A program made the translations under genes and the position numbers. Below are positions 1 to 8,666 of a stretch of 47,269 nt of DNA, piece after piece. Within the stretch, counting starts at the first letter, position 1. Each line of letters starts with the position of its first letter. Source of the DNA: Pseudomonadota bacterium (GTDB taxonomy: Bacteria > Pseudomonadota > Alphaproteobacteria > Caulobacterales > Caulobacteraceae); assembly GCA_023424215.1 (NCBI GenBank), contig JAFAEC010000064.1:1-47269 (forward strand), in the 5' to 3' direction. The notes beneath the pieces were generated by a model. The model did not search any database and was not told the origin of the DNA. It saw nothing but the letters and a program-made list of their open reading frames with translations.

Positions 1-42
1 GCTCCGCAGGGAGCCGCGCCCTTCCTGCTTGTGCGACCACCT

Positions 43-933
43 TCACTTCAGGGGCAGGAACAGGTCCGCGGCCGTGCCCAGCTCCGGCTCGTCGAGGAAG
101 AAGCGCTGGCAGTAGATCGGGAAGTCCCGCATCTCCTCGCCGCTGGCCGGCAGCCAGTCGCGGTACAGAAAGAGAGCGGCGGGCTCGAGGTTGTGGGTGT
201 CGCCGATCACACGCAGTACCGCGCACCGCCCGCCCGGTATCTCGCCGGCCCTCACCTCGCCATCGGCCGCCTCGATCCGCTGATCGTCCCCGACGCCGAC
301 GCAAAGGTCCATGCTGTATTCGGCCGGGTCGGCCGGACGCCGTTCCGATCGCCAGATATTGAAGGTCGGGCTGTTCCGCGGCGACAGGCCGGCGGCCTTT
401 CGCCAGGCGATGAAGCGTTGGATCGTGGCGTCGAGCGTCGCCGGATCGCCGCGGTGTTCGAAGATCGCCACCCGGGTCGGGTCGACCTCGCGGATCGTCA
501 CCTGATCGGAGGTGAAGGTTGTCTGCATGAGCTTGCTCCTGGCTTTGTTGAGGGGCCCGAAGGCCCGGAGCCACGGCTCCCATTCGGGAGATTTCCGGAA
601 GTCCGAGGGCGATTGTCCGAAGCGCTGGCGAAAGGCCCGCGCGAAGGCGTCCGGCGTCTCGTAGCCGGCATCGAGGGCGATGTCGGTGATGCTTCGTCCT
701 TCGGCCGCCGCCAGTTGTTTCGAGGCCTGGCGCATTCGCGCCAGCTGGACGTAGCGGTGCAGCGAGAGCCCGAAGGTCGCGCTGAACTGCCGGTGGAAAT
801 GGAATTTGGAGAACGCCGCGACGCTGCTTACCGCTTCGAGGTCCAGATCGTCGCCGAGGTGTCGGTCGACATAGTCCAGCACCCTGCGCATTCGGGTCTG
901 ATAATTGCGGAGCGCCGTGGTCATCATCCTCAT
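43..933 (-). CDS. AraC-family transcriptional regulator with GyrI-like effector domain
   Basis: This 296-residue protein has an N-terminal double helix-turn-helix of the AraC/XylS type (about residues 10-110; the stretch ITDIALDAGYETPDAFARAF is the typical second helix-turn-helix). A C-terminal domain of about 150 residues resembles the GyrI/SbmC small-molecule-binding fold. That is the Rob/BmrR-like layout, with DNA binding first and ligand sensing second. It is probably a cytoplasmic regulator responding to a hydrophobic or cationic compound. It is transcribed away from the DUF167 gene, with about 70 bases between the two starts. The target genes and ligand cannot be read from the sequence. 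Confidence 0.85.
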   Translation of the reverse strand: MRMMTTALRNYQTRMRRVLDYVDRHLGDDLDLEAVSSVAAFSKFHFHRQFSATFGLSLHRYVQLARMRQASKQLAAAEGRSITDIALDAGYETPDAFARAFRQRFGQSPSDFRKSPEWEPWLRAFGPLNKARSKLMQTTFTSDQVTIREVDPTRVAIFEHRGDPATLDATIQRFIAWRKAAGLSPRNSPTFNIWRSERRPADPAEYSMDLCVGVGDDQRIEAADGEVRAGEIPGGRCAVLRVIGDTHNLEPAALFLYRDWLPASGEEMRDFPIYCQRFFLDEPELGTAADLFLPLK

Positions 934-1001
934 CCGTCGTGACGAAGCTACACTGGCGCGGCCGGTCGGCGGATGCTCGACCGATCTTGCGGTTTGAACC
1001 C

Positions 1002-1280
1002 ATGGCCAGCCTTCCCGTCCGCCTCACCCCCGGCGCCTCCACCGACCGTATCGAAGGCTGGGACGTGGACGCCGAGGGGCGTCCCGTCCTCAAGGTCCGC
1101 GTGCGCGCCCGACCGGTCGAGGGGGAGGCCAACGCGGCCCTGCTCAAGCTGCTGGCGAAGACCCTCGGCGTGCCGAAATCCGCCGTCAGTCTGGAGCGCG
1201 GCGGACAGTCGCGAACCAAGATGATCTCGGTCGCCGGATTGACGACCGACGATCTGCGAAGCCGCCTTACAGACTTGTAA
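1002..1280 (+). CDS. DUF167 / YggU-family protein
   Basis: The 92-residue product matches the DUF167 (YggU) family: a short alpha/beta protein with the pattern VRLTPGASTDRIEGW near the N-terminus, VKVRARPVEGEANAAL-like residues in the middle and an SRTKMISV segment near the end. I chose the ATG at 1002 because the family begins directly before the VRLTPGA strand. The longer reading from 939 adds 21 residues without family character. The biochemical role of the family is not established. Confidence 0.8.
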   Translation: MASLPVRLTPGASTDRIEGWDVDAEGRPVLKVRVRARPVEGEANAALLKLLAKTLGVPKSAVSLERGGQSRTKMISVAGLTTDDLRSRLTDL

Positions 1281-1374
1281 TGTTTCCGGCCTTGTCGCGA
1301 CGCGGCGGAGCCATTTGTAATCCGCCCCGACCGGCGCCCCATTCTCGAACCCGGGCGCTCCAGGGGATGCTTCG

Positions 1375-2856
1375 ATGAGACTTCACCGCCTGCGGGGCGT
1401 CAGCCTCGCCGCCCTCGCCTGCGTGGCGCTGACCGCCTGCGCCACCACCGGAAGCAACGGTTCGGACGGCGTCGACGCCGCATCGTCCGGCGACGACCGC
1501 GCCGCCCTGGCGCCCGGCCTCGACGCCGCCGCCAATCCCGATCCCTTCCCGTCGACCTACCGCGGCCTGCCGCGCCAGAACATGGCGATCGTCGGCGGCA
1601 CGGTGTTCACCGGCGCCGGCCAGCGCATCGACAACGGCGTGGTGATCGTCACCGACGGCCGGGTGGCGGCGGTCGGCGACGCCTCGACCCCCGTGCCGTC
1701 CGGCCATCAGGTCGTCGACGCCCGCGGCCGCTTCGTCACCCCCGGCATCATCGACGTCCACTCCCACCTCGGCGTCTATCCCTCGCCCGGCGTGCAGGGG
1801 ATGAGCGACGGCAACGAGGCGACCAGCCCGAACACCGCCCAGGTCTGGGCCGAGCACTCGCTGTGGCCGCAGGATCCGGGCTTCAACGCCGCCCGCGCCG
1901 GCGGGGTGACCACGCTCCAGATCCTGCCCGGCTCCGCCAACCTGTTCGGCGGCCGCGGCGTCACCGTCCGCAACATCCCCTCGGTGACCATGCAGGGCAT
2001 GAAGATGCCGGGCGCGCCCTACGGGCTGAAGATGGCCTGCGGCGAGAACCCGTCGCGGGTCTACGGCTCGCGCAACCAGTCCCCGGCCACCGGCATGGGC
2101 AACATGGCGGGCTACCGCGCCGCCTTCATCGCCGCGCGCGAGTACAAGGCGAAGTGGGACAAGTGGCGTGAGGACGGCGAAGGCTCGCCGCCCACCCGCA
2201 ACCTCCAGAACGAGACCCTCGCCGGCGTGCTGGACGGCTCGATCCTGGTGCAGAACCACTGCTACCGGGCCGACGAGATGGCCCAGATGATCGACCTGTC
2301 GAAGGAGTTCGGCTTCCGCATCACCGCCTTCCACCACGCCATCGAGGCCTACAAGCTGGCCCCGACCCTGGCCCGCGAGGGCATCTGCGCCGACATGTGG
2401 ACCGGCTGGTGGGGCTTCAAGATGGAGGCGCTGGACGCCGTGGAGGCCAACGCCGCCCTCGTCGACGCGCCCCCGAACAGCTGCGCCGTGATCCACTCCG
2501 ACGACGCCGAACTGACCCAGCGCCTCAACCAGGAGGCCGCCGCCGCGCTGGCCGCCGGCCGCCGCATGGGCATGACCATCCCGGAGGAGCGGGCGATCAG
2601 CTGGATCACCCTCAACCCGGCCCGGTCGCTCGGCATCGCCGACCAGACGGGGTCGCTCGAGGCCGGCAAGCGCGCCGACGTGGTGATCTGGAGCGCCAAT
2701 CCGTTCAGCGTCTACGCCCGCGCCGACCAGGTCTACGTCGACGGCGGCCTTGCCTTCGACCGCATGAACCCGGCCTACCAGCCGCTTTCCGACTTCGAGC
2801 TGGGCCAGCCCGGCTTCGGCGTCGCCGCCGCCAACGTCCCGCAGGGAGCCCGCTGA
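1375..2856 (+). CDS. Exported amidohydrolase (imidazolonepropionase-like), lipoprotein
   Basis: This 493-residue metal-dependent amidohydrolase begins with a lipoprotein signal (lipobox LTAC, about residues 19-22), so it is probably anchored in the envelope facing the periplasm. The metal-binding HSH motif is at residues 129-131 (GIIDVHSHLG). A later HHA motif, an HSDD motif and a C-terminal NPARSLGI...GSLEAGKRADVVIW block complete the usual ligand set, so it looks active. The substrate is unknown; relatives hydrolyse cyclic amides or dipeptides. Its stop overlaps the next gene's start (TGATG), indicating translational coupling with a degenerate paralogue. Confidence 0.85.
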   Translation: MRLHRLRGVSLAALACVALTACATTGSNGSDGVDAASSGDDRAALAPGLDAAANPDPFPSTYRGLPRQNMAIVGGTVFTGAGQRIDNGVVIVTDGRVAAVGDASTPVPSGHQVVDARGRFVTPGIIDVHSHLGVYPSPGVQGMSDGNEATSPNTAQVWAEHSLWPQDPGFNAARAGGVTTLQILPGSANLFGGRGVTVRNIPSVTMQGMKMPGAPYGLKMACGENPSRVYGSRNQSPATGMGNMAGYRAAFIAAREYKAKWDKWREDGEGSPPTRNLQNETLAGVLDGSILVQNHCYRADEMAQMIDLSKEFGFRITAFHHAIEAYKLAPTLAREGICADMWTGWWGFKMEALDAVEANAALVDAPPNSCAVIHSDDAELTQRLNQEAAAALAAGRRMGMTIPEERAISWITLNPARSLGIADQTGSLEAGKRADVVIWSANPFSVYARADQVYVDGGLAFDRMNPAYQPLSDFELGQPGFGVAAANVPQGAR

Positions 2857-4208
2857 TGCGCCTCAGGACCCTCATCCTCGCGGCCGCCGCGGCGACCGCC
2901 TTCGCTCTCCCGGCCGCGGCCCAGGAGCTCACCGCCATCACCGGCGCGCGGGTGCTGACCGGCACCTCGGTGATCGAGAACGGCACCGTGGTCATCCAGA
3001 ACGGCCGCGTCGTCTCGGTCGGGACCGGCGCCGCCCCCTCGGACGCGACGGTCATCGACGCCAGCGGCAAGGTGGTCTCGCCCGGCCTCGTCGCCGTCGA
3101 CTCCGGGCTCGGCGGCTCGGAGATCTCGTCGGTCGGCGGCTCCGACGACCTGCGCAACGGCGCCAATTCGATCAGCGCCTCGTTCGACGTCAGCTACGGG
3201 CTGGATCCGTGGTCGATCACCCTGCCGGTGGCCCGACTGGGCGGCATCACCCGCGCGGTGGTCGTGCCCAACCATCCGGGCGGCGGGGGCGGCGGTCACG
3301 CCCACGACGACTCCGACTTCGCCGGCGTCGGCCATGGCGGCTTCCAGTCGCCCAGCCTGTTCGCCGGCCAGGCGGCGGTGATCCACCTCGGCGCCGGGAC
3401 GGACATCCTGGTCAAGCCGCGCGTGGCCATGGTCGCGCCCTTCGGCGAGGCCGGGGCCGGCGTCGCCGGCGGAGCCCGCGGCGCCGAGTTCGTCCAGTTC
3501 AAGGAGACCCTCGCCGAGGTGCGTCTCTACGCCCGCAACCGCGCCGCCTACGACCGCGCCGGCCTGCGCGATCTCAGCCTGTCGCGGGCCGATCTCGAGG
3601 CCCTGATCCCGGTGGCCGAGGGCCGGATGCCGCTGATCGTCACCGTGCGCCGCGCCGCCGACATCCTGCAGGTGCTCCGCCTCGCCCGCGAGGAAGGGGT
3701 GAAGATCATCCTCGACGGGGCCGAGGAGGGCTGGATGGTCGCCGACCGGATCGCCGCCGCCGACGTGCCGGTGCTGCTCAACCCGATCTCCAACCTGCCG
3801 GGCAGCCTCGAGACCCGGGGCGCGCGTATGCAGAACGCCGCGGCGCTGGACGCCGCCGGGGTGACCATCGCCATCAAGGGCAACGAAGGCTCGGTCCATC
3901 GCGCCCGCGAGACGCGCTACAACGCCGGCAACGCGGTCTCGCACGGCCTGCCCTACGAGGCGGCGATCGAGGCGATCACGGTCAATCCGGCCCGCATCTT
4001 CGGCATGGCCGGCCAGTTCGGCGAGCTGCGTCCGGGTGCGGCGGCCGACCTGGTGGTCTGGTCCGGCGACCCGCTGGAGCCGCTGACCATCGCCGAGCGC
4101 ATATGGGTCAACGGCCAGGAGCAGGCCCCGACCAGCCGTCAGTTCCTGCTGCGCGACCGCTATGCGCAGGGCGGCGAGGGCGCCATGCCACCGGCCTACG
4201 GCCGGTAG
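2856..4208 (+). CDS. Amidohydrolase-fold protein lacking metal ligands (probable pseudoenzyme)
   Basis: A 450-residue protein with a cleavable Sec signal (cut near AAAQ|ELTA). It keeps the amidohydrolase frame: an N-terminal beta domain with NGRVVSVG, SPGLVAVDSGLG, and a C-terminal NPARIFGMAGQFGELRPGAAADLVVW block. Where the upstream partner has HSH, this protein has DSG (residues 82-84). The later His and Asp ligand regions are also replaced (ILDGAEEGW and IKGNEGS). I infer that it lacks the usual binuclear metal site and may be a structural or regulatory partner of the coupled upstream enzyme. I chose the ATG at 2856 because it creates the signal peptide and the TGATG overlap. Confidence 0.8.
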   Translation: MRLRTLILAAAAATAFALPAAAQELTAITGARVLTGTSVIENGTVVIQNGRVVSVGTGAAPSDATVIDASGKVVSPGLVAVDSGLGGSEISSVGGSDDLRNGANSISASFDVSYGLDPWSITLPVARLGGITRAVVVPNHPGGGGGGHAHDDSDFAGVGHGGFQSPSLFAGQAAVIHLGAGTDILVKPRVAMVAPFGEAGAGVAGGARGAEFVQFKETLAEVRLYARNRAAYDRAGLRDLSLSRADLEALIPVAEGRMPLIVTVRRAADILQVLRLAREEGVKIILDGAEEGWMVADRIAAADVPVLLNPISNLPGSLETRGARMQNAAALDAAGVTIAIKGNEGSVHRARETRYNAGNAVSHGLPYEAAIEAITVNPARIFGMAGQFGELRPGAAADLVVWSGDPLEPLTIAERIWVNGQEQAPTSRQFLLRDRYAQGGEGAMPPAYGR

Positions 4209-4210
4209 GA

Positions 4211-4300
4211 GTTAGGGATTAGGTTCTAGGGTAGATTGGCGCTCCCGCCCGCGCGGCTCCACTGACACCTAGTCCCTAGCCCCTAGTACCTAGAACCTTG
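4211..4300. repeat. CTAG-rich inverted repeat overlapping a start codon
   Basis: This short intergenic stretch contains five CTAG tetranucleotides in about 80 bases, in variants of CCTAG and TAGGGATTAGG. The ten bases at 4221-4230 (aggttctagg) are the exact reverse complement of 4289-4298 (cctagaacct). The right arm runs into the TTG used as the start of the DUF188 gene. It could fold as an imperfect hairpin and hide that start, or be a copy of a dispersed intergenic repeat. Confidence 0.6.
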
Positions 4301-4759
4301 TCTTCCCCCCGCATCTTCATCGACGCCGACGCCTGCCCGGTGAAGGACGAGGTCTACCGGGTGGCGGAGCGCTGCGGGCTGAAGGTGTTCGTGGTCTCCA
4401 ACGGCTGGATCAACACCCGGCGCGAACCGTGGATCGAGCAGGTAGTGGTCGACGCCGGCCCCGACGTCGCCGACGACTGGATCGCCGAGCGGGCCGGGCC
4501 GGGCGACATCGTGATCACCGCCGACATCCCGCTGGCCGACCGCTGCCTCAAGGCCGGCGCGCAGGCGCTGAAGTCGAACGGTCAGGCCTTCACCCCGGAC
4601 TCGATCGGTTCGGCCCTGGCCGGCCGCATGGTCGGCGAACACCTGCGCTCGATGGGGGTGGCGACCTCCGGCCCGGCACCGTTCGGGCCGAAGGACCGCT
4701 CCAGCTTCCTTCAGGCCCTCGATCGCGCCGTGGTCGTGGCGAGGCGGGCGACGCGATGA
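4298..4759 (+). CDS. DUF188 / YaiI-YqxD family protein
   Basis: This 153-residue protein matches the YaiI/YqxD (UPF0178) family, which has a PIN/NYN-like nuclease fold. Visible landmarks are IFIDADACPVKDEVYR at the N-terminus, VVDAGPDVADDWI, DIVITADIPLADRCL in the middle, and FGPKDRSSFLQALDR at the C-terminus. The acidic residues in IDADACP, ADDW and TADIPLAD fit a metal-binding site, though no substrate is established. The start is a TTG with no clear Shine-Dalgarno sequence and lies in the arm of an inverted repeat. There is no closer in-frame alternative that keeps the IFIDADAC strand. Confidence 0.85.
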   Translation: MSSPRIFIDADACPVKDEVYRVAERCGLKVFVVSNGWINTRREPWIEQVVVDAGPDVADDWIAERAGPGDIVITADIPLADRCLKAGAQALKSNGQAFTPDSIGSALAGRMVGEHLRSMGVATSGPAPFGPKDRSSFLQALDRAVVVARRATR

Positions 4760-5160
4760 CCGTCATCCCCGACGACGAGCTGGAGTTCCGCTTCTTCCGC
4801 GCCGGCGGCCCGGGCGGGCAGAACGTCAACAAGGTCTCGACCAGCGTCCAGCTGCGCTTCGACGTGGCGAACTCGCCGTCGCTGTCCGAACCGGTCAAGG
4901 AGCGGCTGCTGAAGCTGGCCGGCAGCCGGGCGACCCAGGCGGGGGAGGTGCTGATCACGGCCGTGCGCTTCCGCACCCAGGAGCGCAATCGCGCCGACGC
5001 CGTCGAACGGCTTCAGGCCCTGGTCGACGAGGCCTCGATCCGCCCGGCTTATCGCGTGCCCACCCGTCCGACCCGCGCCTCGAAGGAGCGGCGGCTGGAG
5101 AGCAAGGCCAAGCGGTCGGCAATCAAGAGTGGGCGCGGTCGACCCCGACACGATGATTGA
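4756..5160 (+). CDS. arfB: Peptidyl-tRNA hydrolase ArfB (ribosome rescue)
   Basis: The 134-residue protein carries the catalytic GGQ motif in RAGGPGGQNVNKVSTSVQLRF near residue 20 and a basic C-terminal tail rich in Lys and Arg (TRASKERRLESKAKR). This is the layout of ArfB/YaeJ, which enters stalled ribosomes through the mRNA channel and releases the nascent chain without a stop codon. Its ATG overlaps the preceding stop (ATGA). The window also encodes tmRNA far downstream, so both rescue routes are represented, although the two loci may not come from one genome. Confidence 0.9.
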   Translation: MTVIPDDELEFRFFRAGGPGGQNVNKVSTSVQLRFDVANSPSLSEPVKERLLKLAGSRATQAGEVLITAVRFRTQERNRADAVERLQALVDEASIRPAYRVPTRPTRASKERRLESKAKRSAIKSGRGRPRHDD

Positions 5161-5224
5161 CGCCCCGCGCGCGGCGGCCGATCGTCGTCCGCCGTCGCCC
5201 GGCGGTGTGGAGGGGAAATTCAGT

Positions 5225-5734
5225 ATGTTGAAACCATTGACCGCTGCGGCGGCTCTGGCATCGCTGACGCTGCTCGCGGCTTGTGGAGAGGATGGCGCGG
5301 ACAAGACTGGGGCCGCTGCTCCCGCAGCGGCGGCTGCCGCCGCCGCCGCGCCCGATCCCGAGGCCCAGGCCCTCACCGAACGCCTGTTGCAGGAAGCCGC
5401 GGTCCAGATGGCGCGCGAGAACTTCACACCGGCGGAGGGCGTTGCGGACCAGCACCGGGAGATCGCCCAGGATGGGTCGCACGAGTGGACCCTGAATCTG
5501 CGCGGCGGCCAGACCTACCGCATCGTCGGCGTCTGCAACATCGGGTGCGAGAACCTCGACCTCGAACTGCGCGACGGCGCGGGGACGGTCGTGACGAGCG
5601 ACGTGCTTGAGGACGACGTGCCGATCGTCGAGATCGCACCGGCCGCCGACGGCGCCTACCGGGCCCGGCTGATCATGAAGGACTGCGCGGACGGACCGTG
5701 CCTGGCTTCGGCCCGGCTGTTCCAGCGCGGATAG
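5225..5734 (+). CDS. Small lipoprotein with Ala-rich linker
   Basis: The 169-residue product starts with a lipoprotein signal (lipobox LLAAC), then an Ala/Pro-rich linker, then a domain of about 120 residues with HEWTLNLRGGQTYRIVGVC, DLELRDGAG and a final SARLFQRG. The strand pattern resembles PPC-type (bacterial pre-peptidase C-terminal) beta-sandwich domains, but I do not recognise a named family. Four cysteines (GVCNIGCENL and MKDCADGPCL) could form periplasmic disulfides. The ATG at 5225 is chosen because it gives the signal peptide. Confidence 0.65.
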   Translation: MLKPLTAAAALASLTLLAACGEDGADKTGAAAPAAAAAAAAAPDPEAQALTERLLQEAAVQMARENFTPAEGVADQHREIAQDGSHEWTLNLRGGQTYRIVGVCNIGCENLDLELRDGAGTVVTSDVLEDDVPIVEIAPAADGAYRARLIMKDCADGPCLASARLFQRG

Positions 5735-5782
5735 GGCAAGAGCCTGAAAGACGGAGGGCCGGCGATCGCGTCGGCCCGTCTG

Positions 5783-6214
5783 CTATTCCGCGGGACGGAA
5801 CAGCAGGGCCGCGACCTTGCCGTCGTCGTTGAAGCCGATCACCCACTGGGTGGCGGCCTCGGCGAAGTTGACCGCGAACAGGTCCGCGCCGTCCTGGCTG
5901 CCGACGAATTCGATCGTCTGCAGCTCGCCGAAGCCCTGGATCAGCGGCGTCACCTGCGCCTCCTGTTCGCGCACCTTGGAGGCGAGGTCCTCGGTCATCA
6001 CCGAATAGTCCATGGCGCCCGCCTGGGCGCTGGTGATGAGGGTGCGCAGGGTCGCTTCGGCCGTCGCGTTGAGCGGCTCGCGCACCGCCGGAGCCGCGAC
6101 CTCGGCCGCCTGTCCCTGCCGCGCAAACGGGTCCGGCACCGCTCCGGCGGCGACCTGGGCCTGGGCGGCGGCGGGCAGAACCGCGAACGCGGCGGCGATG
6201 AGAAGCGGCTTCAT
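5783..6214 (-). CDS. Exported hypothetical protein
   Basis: A 143-residue protein with a Sec signal peptide (MKPLLIAAAFAVLPAAAQAQ, cleavage after AQA). The remainder looks globular, with a C-terminal half (IEFVGSQDGADLFAVNFAEA...WVIGFNDDGKVAALLFRP) reminiscent of beta-sheet folds in which a strand ends in GFNDDGKV-ALLF, as in DUF3887- or SnoaL-like exported domains. I cannot assign a function. It lies 23 bases downstream of ubiB on the same strand and may share its transcript. Confidence 0.65.
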   Translation of the reverse strand: MKPLLIAAAFAVLPAAAQAQVAAGAVPDPFARQGQAAEVAAPAVREPLNATAEATLRTLITSAQAGAMDYSVMTEDLASKVREQEAQVTPLIQGFGELQTIEFVGSQDGADLFAVNFAEAATQWVIGFNDDGKVAALLFRPAE

Positions 6215-6237
6215 GGGGTCGTCTCCGGGTAGCGAGA

Positions 6238-7842
6238 TCAAACGATGACGGGCCAAAGCGACAGAACGAGGGCGGCCGCGGCTGCCGCTGCGATCACGGC
6301 AAGCGTCACGCCGGCCCAGGGCGGCAGGCGCGTCTCGCGCACGATCACCGTGTGCGCCTGCGGCGGGTTCTGCGCCAGGCGGGACAACGCCCGCAGCGTC
6401 GTCCGCAGCTCGTTGAGCGCATCGCGCACCTGGGCCTGCGGACCCAGCTCCCGGCGGATCCAGCGCTCGACCACCGGCTGGGCGGCGGCCCACAGGTCGT
6501 GGTCGGGATTCAGCCGCCGCGCCACGCCCTCGACCGAGACCATGGTCTTCTGCAGCAGGATCAGCTCGGGCCGCAGGTGCATGTCGAACAGGTCGGTGAT
6601 CTCGAACAGCTGGCCCAGCAGCCGGCCCATCGACACTTGGGAGGCCTGCTTGCCGATCACCGGCTCGCCGACCGCGCGCAGGGCCTGGGCGAAGGCCTCG
6701 ACCGAGTGCTCCGGCGGCACATAACCGGCCTCGAAGTGAACGCGGGCGATGCGCTCGTAGTCGCGGCTGATGAAGCCCCACAGGATCTCGGCCAGGTAGC
6801 GGCGCTCGGCCGGGCCGAGCCGGCCCACGATGCCGAAGTCGATGGCGGTCAGCTCGGCCGGCGCGTGGCAGAACAGATTGCCCTCGTGCAGGTCGGCGTG
6901 AAACGCGCCGTGGTCCAGCGCCTGGCTGAGGAAGGCGCGAACGACGTTGTCGGCCAGGCCGTTGCGGTCGATGCCCGGCTGTTCGGCGGCGGCCGGGTCG
7001 GTCAGCGGCATACCTGGGGCCCACTCCAGCGTCAGGACCCGCTTGCCGACGCCGTCCCAGATCACCTTCGGGGCCGTCATGTGGCCGCCGATGTCGCCCG
7101 CCGCCGCGCTCTTCTCCATGATCTCGCCGAGCTCGGAGGCGGCCGCGGCCTCCAGCCGCATGTCCAGCTCCAGGGTCAGCGCCCGGGCGATGGTCTCGAC
7201 GAAGGCGGCCGGCTCCAGCCGCCGCGCCAGCGGGACGAAGCGCACCGCCAGCCGGGCGGCCAGACGCATCGAGTCCAGCCCGTGCGCCACCCGGCGCTCG
7301 ACGCCGGGGCGCAGCACCTTCACCGCGACCTTGCGGCCGTCGGCGAGGGTCGCCGGGTGCGCCTGCGCCAGCGAGGCGGCGGCCACCGGCGGTCCGAAGT
7401 CGGTGAACAGCGCCTCGACCGGCCGACCCAGCGAGCGCTCGACCTCGCGCCGCGCCTGATCGACGGGGAAGGGCGGCAGGGCGTCCTTCAGCCGTCCGAG
7501 ATCGCGGGCGAACTCCACGCCGAAGATGTCGGCGCGGGTGGCCAGCACCTGGCCGAGCTTGATGGCCACCGGCCCGAGGTGTTCGAACGCCTTACCCAGT
7601 CTCTGTCCGGGACGGCCCTCGCGGCCCTCGCGGCCGGCGAACAGGTGCAGCAGGTGGGCCATCCACCGGGCCCAGACCGGCAGCAGGGGCGTGATCTCGC
7701 GCGGCGCCAGCGCGTCGTGACGGATCAGCACGCCTAGCCAGCCGAGCAGGCGCACGAACGACTCCACCGGCTGTCGCACCGGAAGGGTCGCCGGCGGCGG
7801 CGGCGGCGTCGCGGGATCGATCCGCGCGGTCAGATCGCCCAC
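6238..7842 (-). CDS. ubiB: UbiB-type atypical kinase/ATPase for ubiquinone biosynthesis
   Basis: The 534-residue protein is an ABC1/ADCK/UbiB family member. Seen in order: the KxGQ segment (LGPVAIKLGQVLATRADI), the nucleotide-loop region AASLAQAHPATLADG, VAVKVLRPGV, the catalytic FHADLHEGNLF motif, the metal-binding AIDFGIVGRL, and a C-terminal hydrophobic anchor of about 25 residues. UbiB supports the membrane-bound stages of ubiquinone synthesis. A GTG start at 7842 overlaps the end of ubiE by 13 bases, so the two are coupled. Longer upstream readings run into ubiE and are not real. Confidence 0.9.
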   Translation of the reverse strand: MGDLTARIDPATPPPPPATLPVRQPVESFVRLLGWLGVLIRHDALAPREITPLLPVWARWMAHLLHLFAGREGREGRPGQRLGKAFEHLGPVAIKLGQVLATRADIFGVEFARDLGRLKDALPPFPVDQARREVERSLGRPVEALFTDFGPPVAAASLAQAHPATLADGRKVAVKVLRPGVERRVAHGLDSMRLAARLAVRFVPLARRLEPAAFVETIARALTLELDMRLEAAAASELGEIMEKSAAAGDIGGHMTAPKVIWDGVGKRVLTLEWAPGMPLTDPAAAEQPGIDRNGLADNVVRAFLSQALDHGAFHADLHEGNLFCHAPAELTAIDFGIVGRLGPAERRYLAEILWGFISRDYERIARVHFEAGYVPPEHSVEAFAQALRAVGEPVIGKQASQVSMGRLLGQLFEITDLFDMHLRPELILLQKTMVSVEGVARRLNPDHDLWAAAQPVVERWIRRELGPQAQVRDALNELRTTLRALSRLAQNPPQAHTVIVRETRLPPWAGVTLAVIAAAAAAALVLSLWPVIV

Positions 7843-8606
7843 CCGAAGTGAATGGCGGCCACTCCGCCCGACAGGTTGGTCACCGACACGCGGCTGAAGC
7901 CGGCCGCCTCGATCATGCCTTTGAAGGTCTGCTGGTCCGGGAAGCGGCGGATGCTCTCCACCAGATACTGGTAGCTGTCGCGGTCCTTCGCGACCCATTC
8001 GCCGATGCGCGGAATGGCGTTGAAGGACCAGGCGTCGTAGGCCTTGCGGATCGGCCCGGCGACCGGGCGCGAGAACTCCAGGCACAGGAACCGGCCGCCC
8101 GGTTTCAGCACCCGGCGCGCCTCGCGCAACGCCTGCGGGATGTCGGCCACGTTGCGGATGCCGAAGCTGATCGAATAGGCGTCGACCGAGGCGTCCGGCA
8201 GCGGCAGGGCCATGGCGTCGCCGACGCTCCAGCTCATCTCGGGTTCGCCGCCCTTGTTCACGCCGGCCATGATCATCTCGGCGTTGTAGTCCAGCACGAT
8301 CACAGAGGCGTCCGGTCCGCCGCGGCGTTCCTGCGCCCGCCGCGCCATCCGGGCGTAGCGCCGGGCCATGTCGCCGGTCCCGCCGGCCACGTCGAGGACG
8401 GTCTCGCCCGGACGGGGGTTGAGCTTCGCCGCCGCCGCGTCCTTCCACAGCCGATGCACGCCCGCGCTCATCAGGTCGTTCATCAGGTCGTAGTTCGAGG
8501 CCACGCTGTCGAACACGCCGCGCACCAGTCGCACCTTCTCCGTCGCATCCACGTCGCGGAAGCCGAAGGAGGAGGTCTTGCCGGAGGGCGGGGCGGCGTC
8601 GGTCAT
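7830..8606 (-). CDS. ubiE: Ubiquinone/menaquinone biosynthesis C-methyltransferase UbiE
   Basis: The 258-residue SAM-dependent methyltransferase has the UbiE/COQ5 landmarks: FDSVASNYDLMNDLMSAGVHRLWKD, the SAM-binding loop LDVAGGTGDMARRY, DALPLPDAS-like residues in VGDAMALPLPDASVDAYSISFGIRN, and LKPGGRFLCLEFS. It methylates the quinone ring during ubiquinone synthesis. The pair ubiE-ubiB is a conserved arrangement in Alphaproteobacteria. In many of them coaBC follows, but here a small exported protein follows instead. Confidence 0.93.
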   Translation of the reverse strand: MTDAAPPSGKTSSFGFRDVDATEKVRLVRGVFDSVASNYDLMNDLMSAGVHRLWKDAAAAKLNPRPGETVLDVAGGTGDMARRYARMARRAQERRGGPDASVIVLDYNAEMIMAGVNKGGEPEMSWSVGDAMALPLPDASVDAYSISFGIRNVADIPQALREARRVLKPGGRFLCLEFSRPVAGPIRKAYDAWSFNAIPRIGEWVAKDRDSYQYLVESIRRFPDQQTFKGMIEAAGFSRVSVTNLSGGVAAIHFGWAI

Positions 8607-8666
8607 GGCAGCGGTCTAGCGGGTCGCGAGGGTCGCGTCATCCGTCCCCGTGGCCGCACGCAAGCG

